5,890 nucleotides of DNA from an uncultured Selenomonadales bacterium (lineage in GTDB: Bacteria > Bacillota_C > Negativicutes > Selenomonadales > Selenomonadaceae), in assembly GCA_946407175.1 (NCBI GenBank), contig CAMJNB010000103.1, positions 1 through 5,890 of the forward strand, given 5' to 3'. Below are positions 5,869 to 5,890 of this stretch, piece after piece. The notes under the pieces are model-generated. The model worked only from the letters and a program-made list of their open reading frames with translations, was not told the DNA's origin and made no database searches. The stretch's first letter is position 1, and each line of letters starts with the position of its first letter. The position numbers and the translations under genes are program-made.

Positions 5869-5890
5869 ATTTCAATCCACGCCGGCATTT
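5869..5890 (-). CRISPR. Possible end of a type I-C-like CRISPR repeat, cut by the window edge
   Basis: The plus strand reads ATTTCAATCCACGC followed by CGGCATTT to the edge. On the minus strand this ends GCGTGGATTGAAAT, the well-known 3' end of type I-C CRISPR repeats, preceded by GCCGGC as the right arm of the repeat hairpin and AAAT as loop. The left arm would lie outside the window. In this orientation it would be the last repeat of an array lying to the right and transcribed toward the glycosyltransferase gene. With only 22 bases visible and no second repeat, the call rests on resemblance. Confidence 0.5.

Overview
The window is ordinary chromosomal DNA of a diderm (outer-membrane) bacterium. 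It is fairly AT-rich, with many A/T runs set among GCCG-type words. A PagL-like outer-membrane lipid A deacylase, a UgtP/MGDG-synthase-type glycolipid glycosyltransferase and a cobyric acid synthase occur together. Frequent TTG/GTG starts with strong AGGAG ribosome sites add to the picture. Together these suggest an LPS-bearing Firmicute of the Negativicutes (Selenomonas-like) type; this is inference from gene content, not a sequence match.

Layout: (1) 51-1088, minus, an aldo/keto reductase. Its promoter in the divergent gap (1089-1240) matches the sigma-70 consensus exactly and is followed by an operator-like palindrome. (2) 1241-2014, plus, a SpoU/TrmH-family RNA 2'-O-methyltransferase. It is followed 30 bases later by (3) 2045-2704, plus, a secreted beta-barrel PagL-like protein, then a rho-independent terminator. 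(4) 2765-3260 holds no convincing gene. It carries a cluster of 37-base direct repeats with short dyads and a weak AT-rich hairpin. (5) 4735-5841 and 3261-4709, both minus, are a diacylglycerol glycosyltransferase and cobyric acid synthase CobQ, 25 bases apart and probably cotranscribed. (6) The last 22 bases look like the end of a type I-C CRISPR repeat cut by the window edge.

The genes do not form one pathway. Two concern the envelope (PagL-like lipid A modification and glycolipid synthesis); the others are RNA modification, cobalamin synthesis and a general oxidoreductase. The most unusual DNA is the repeat cluster at 2845-3014 and the CRISPR-like right edge. I see no clear new multi-gene system in the window.
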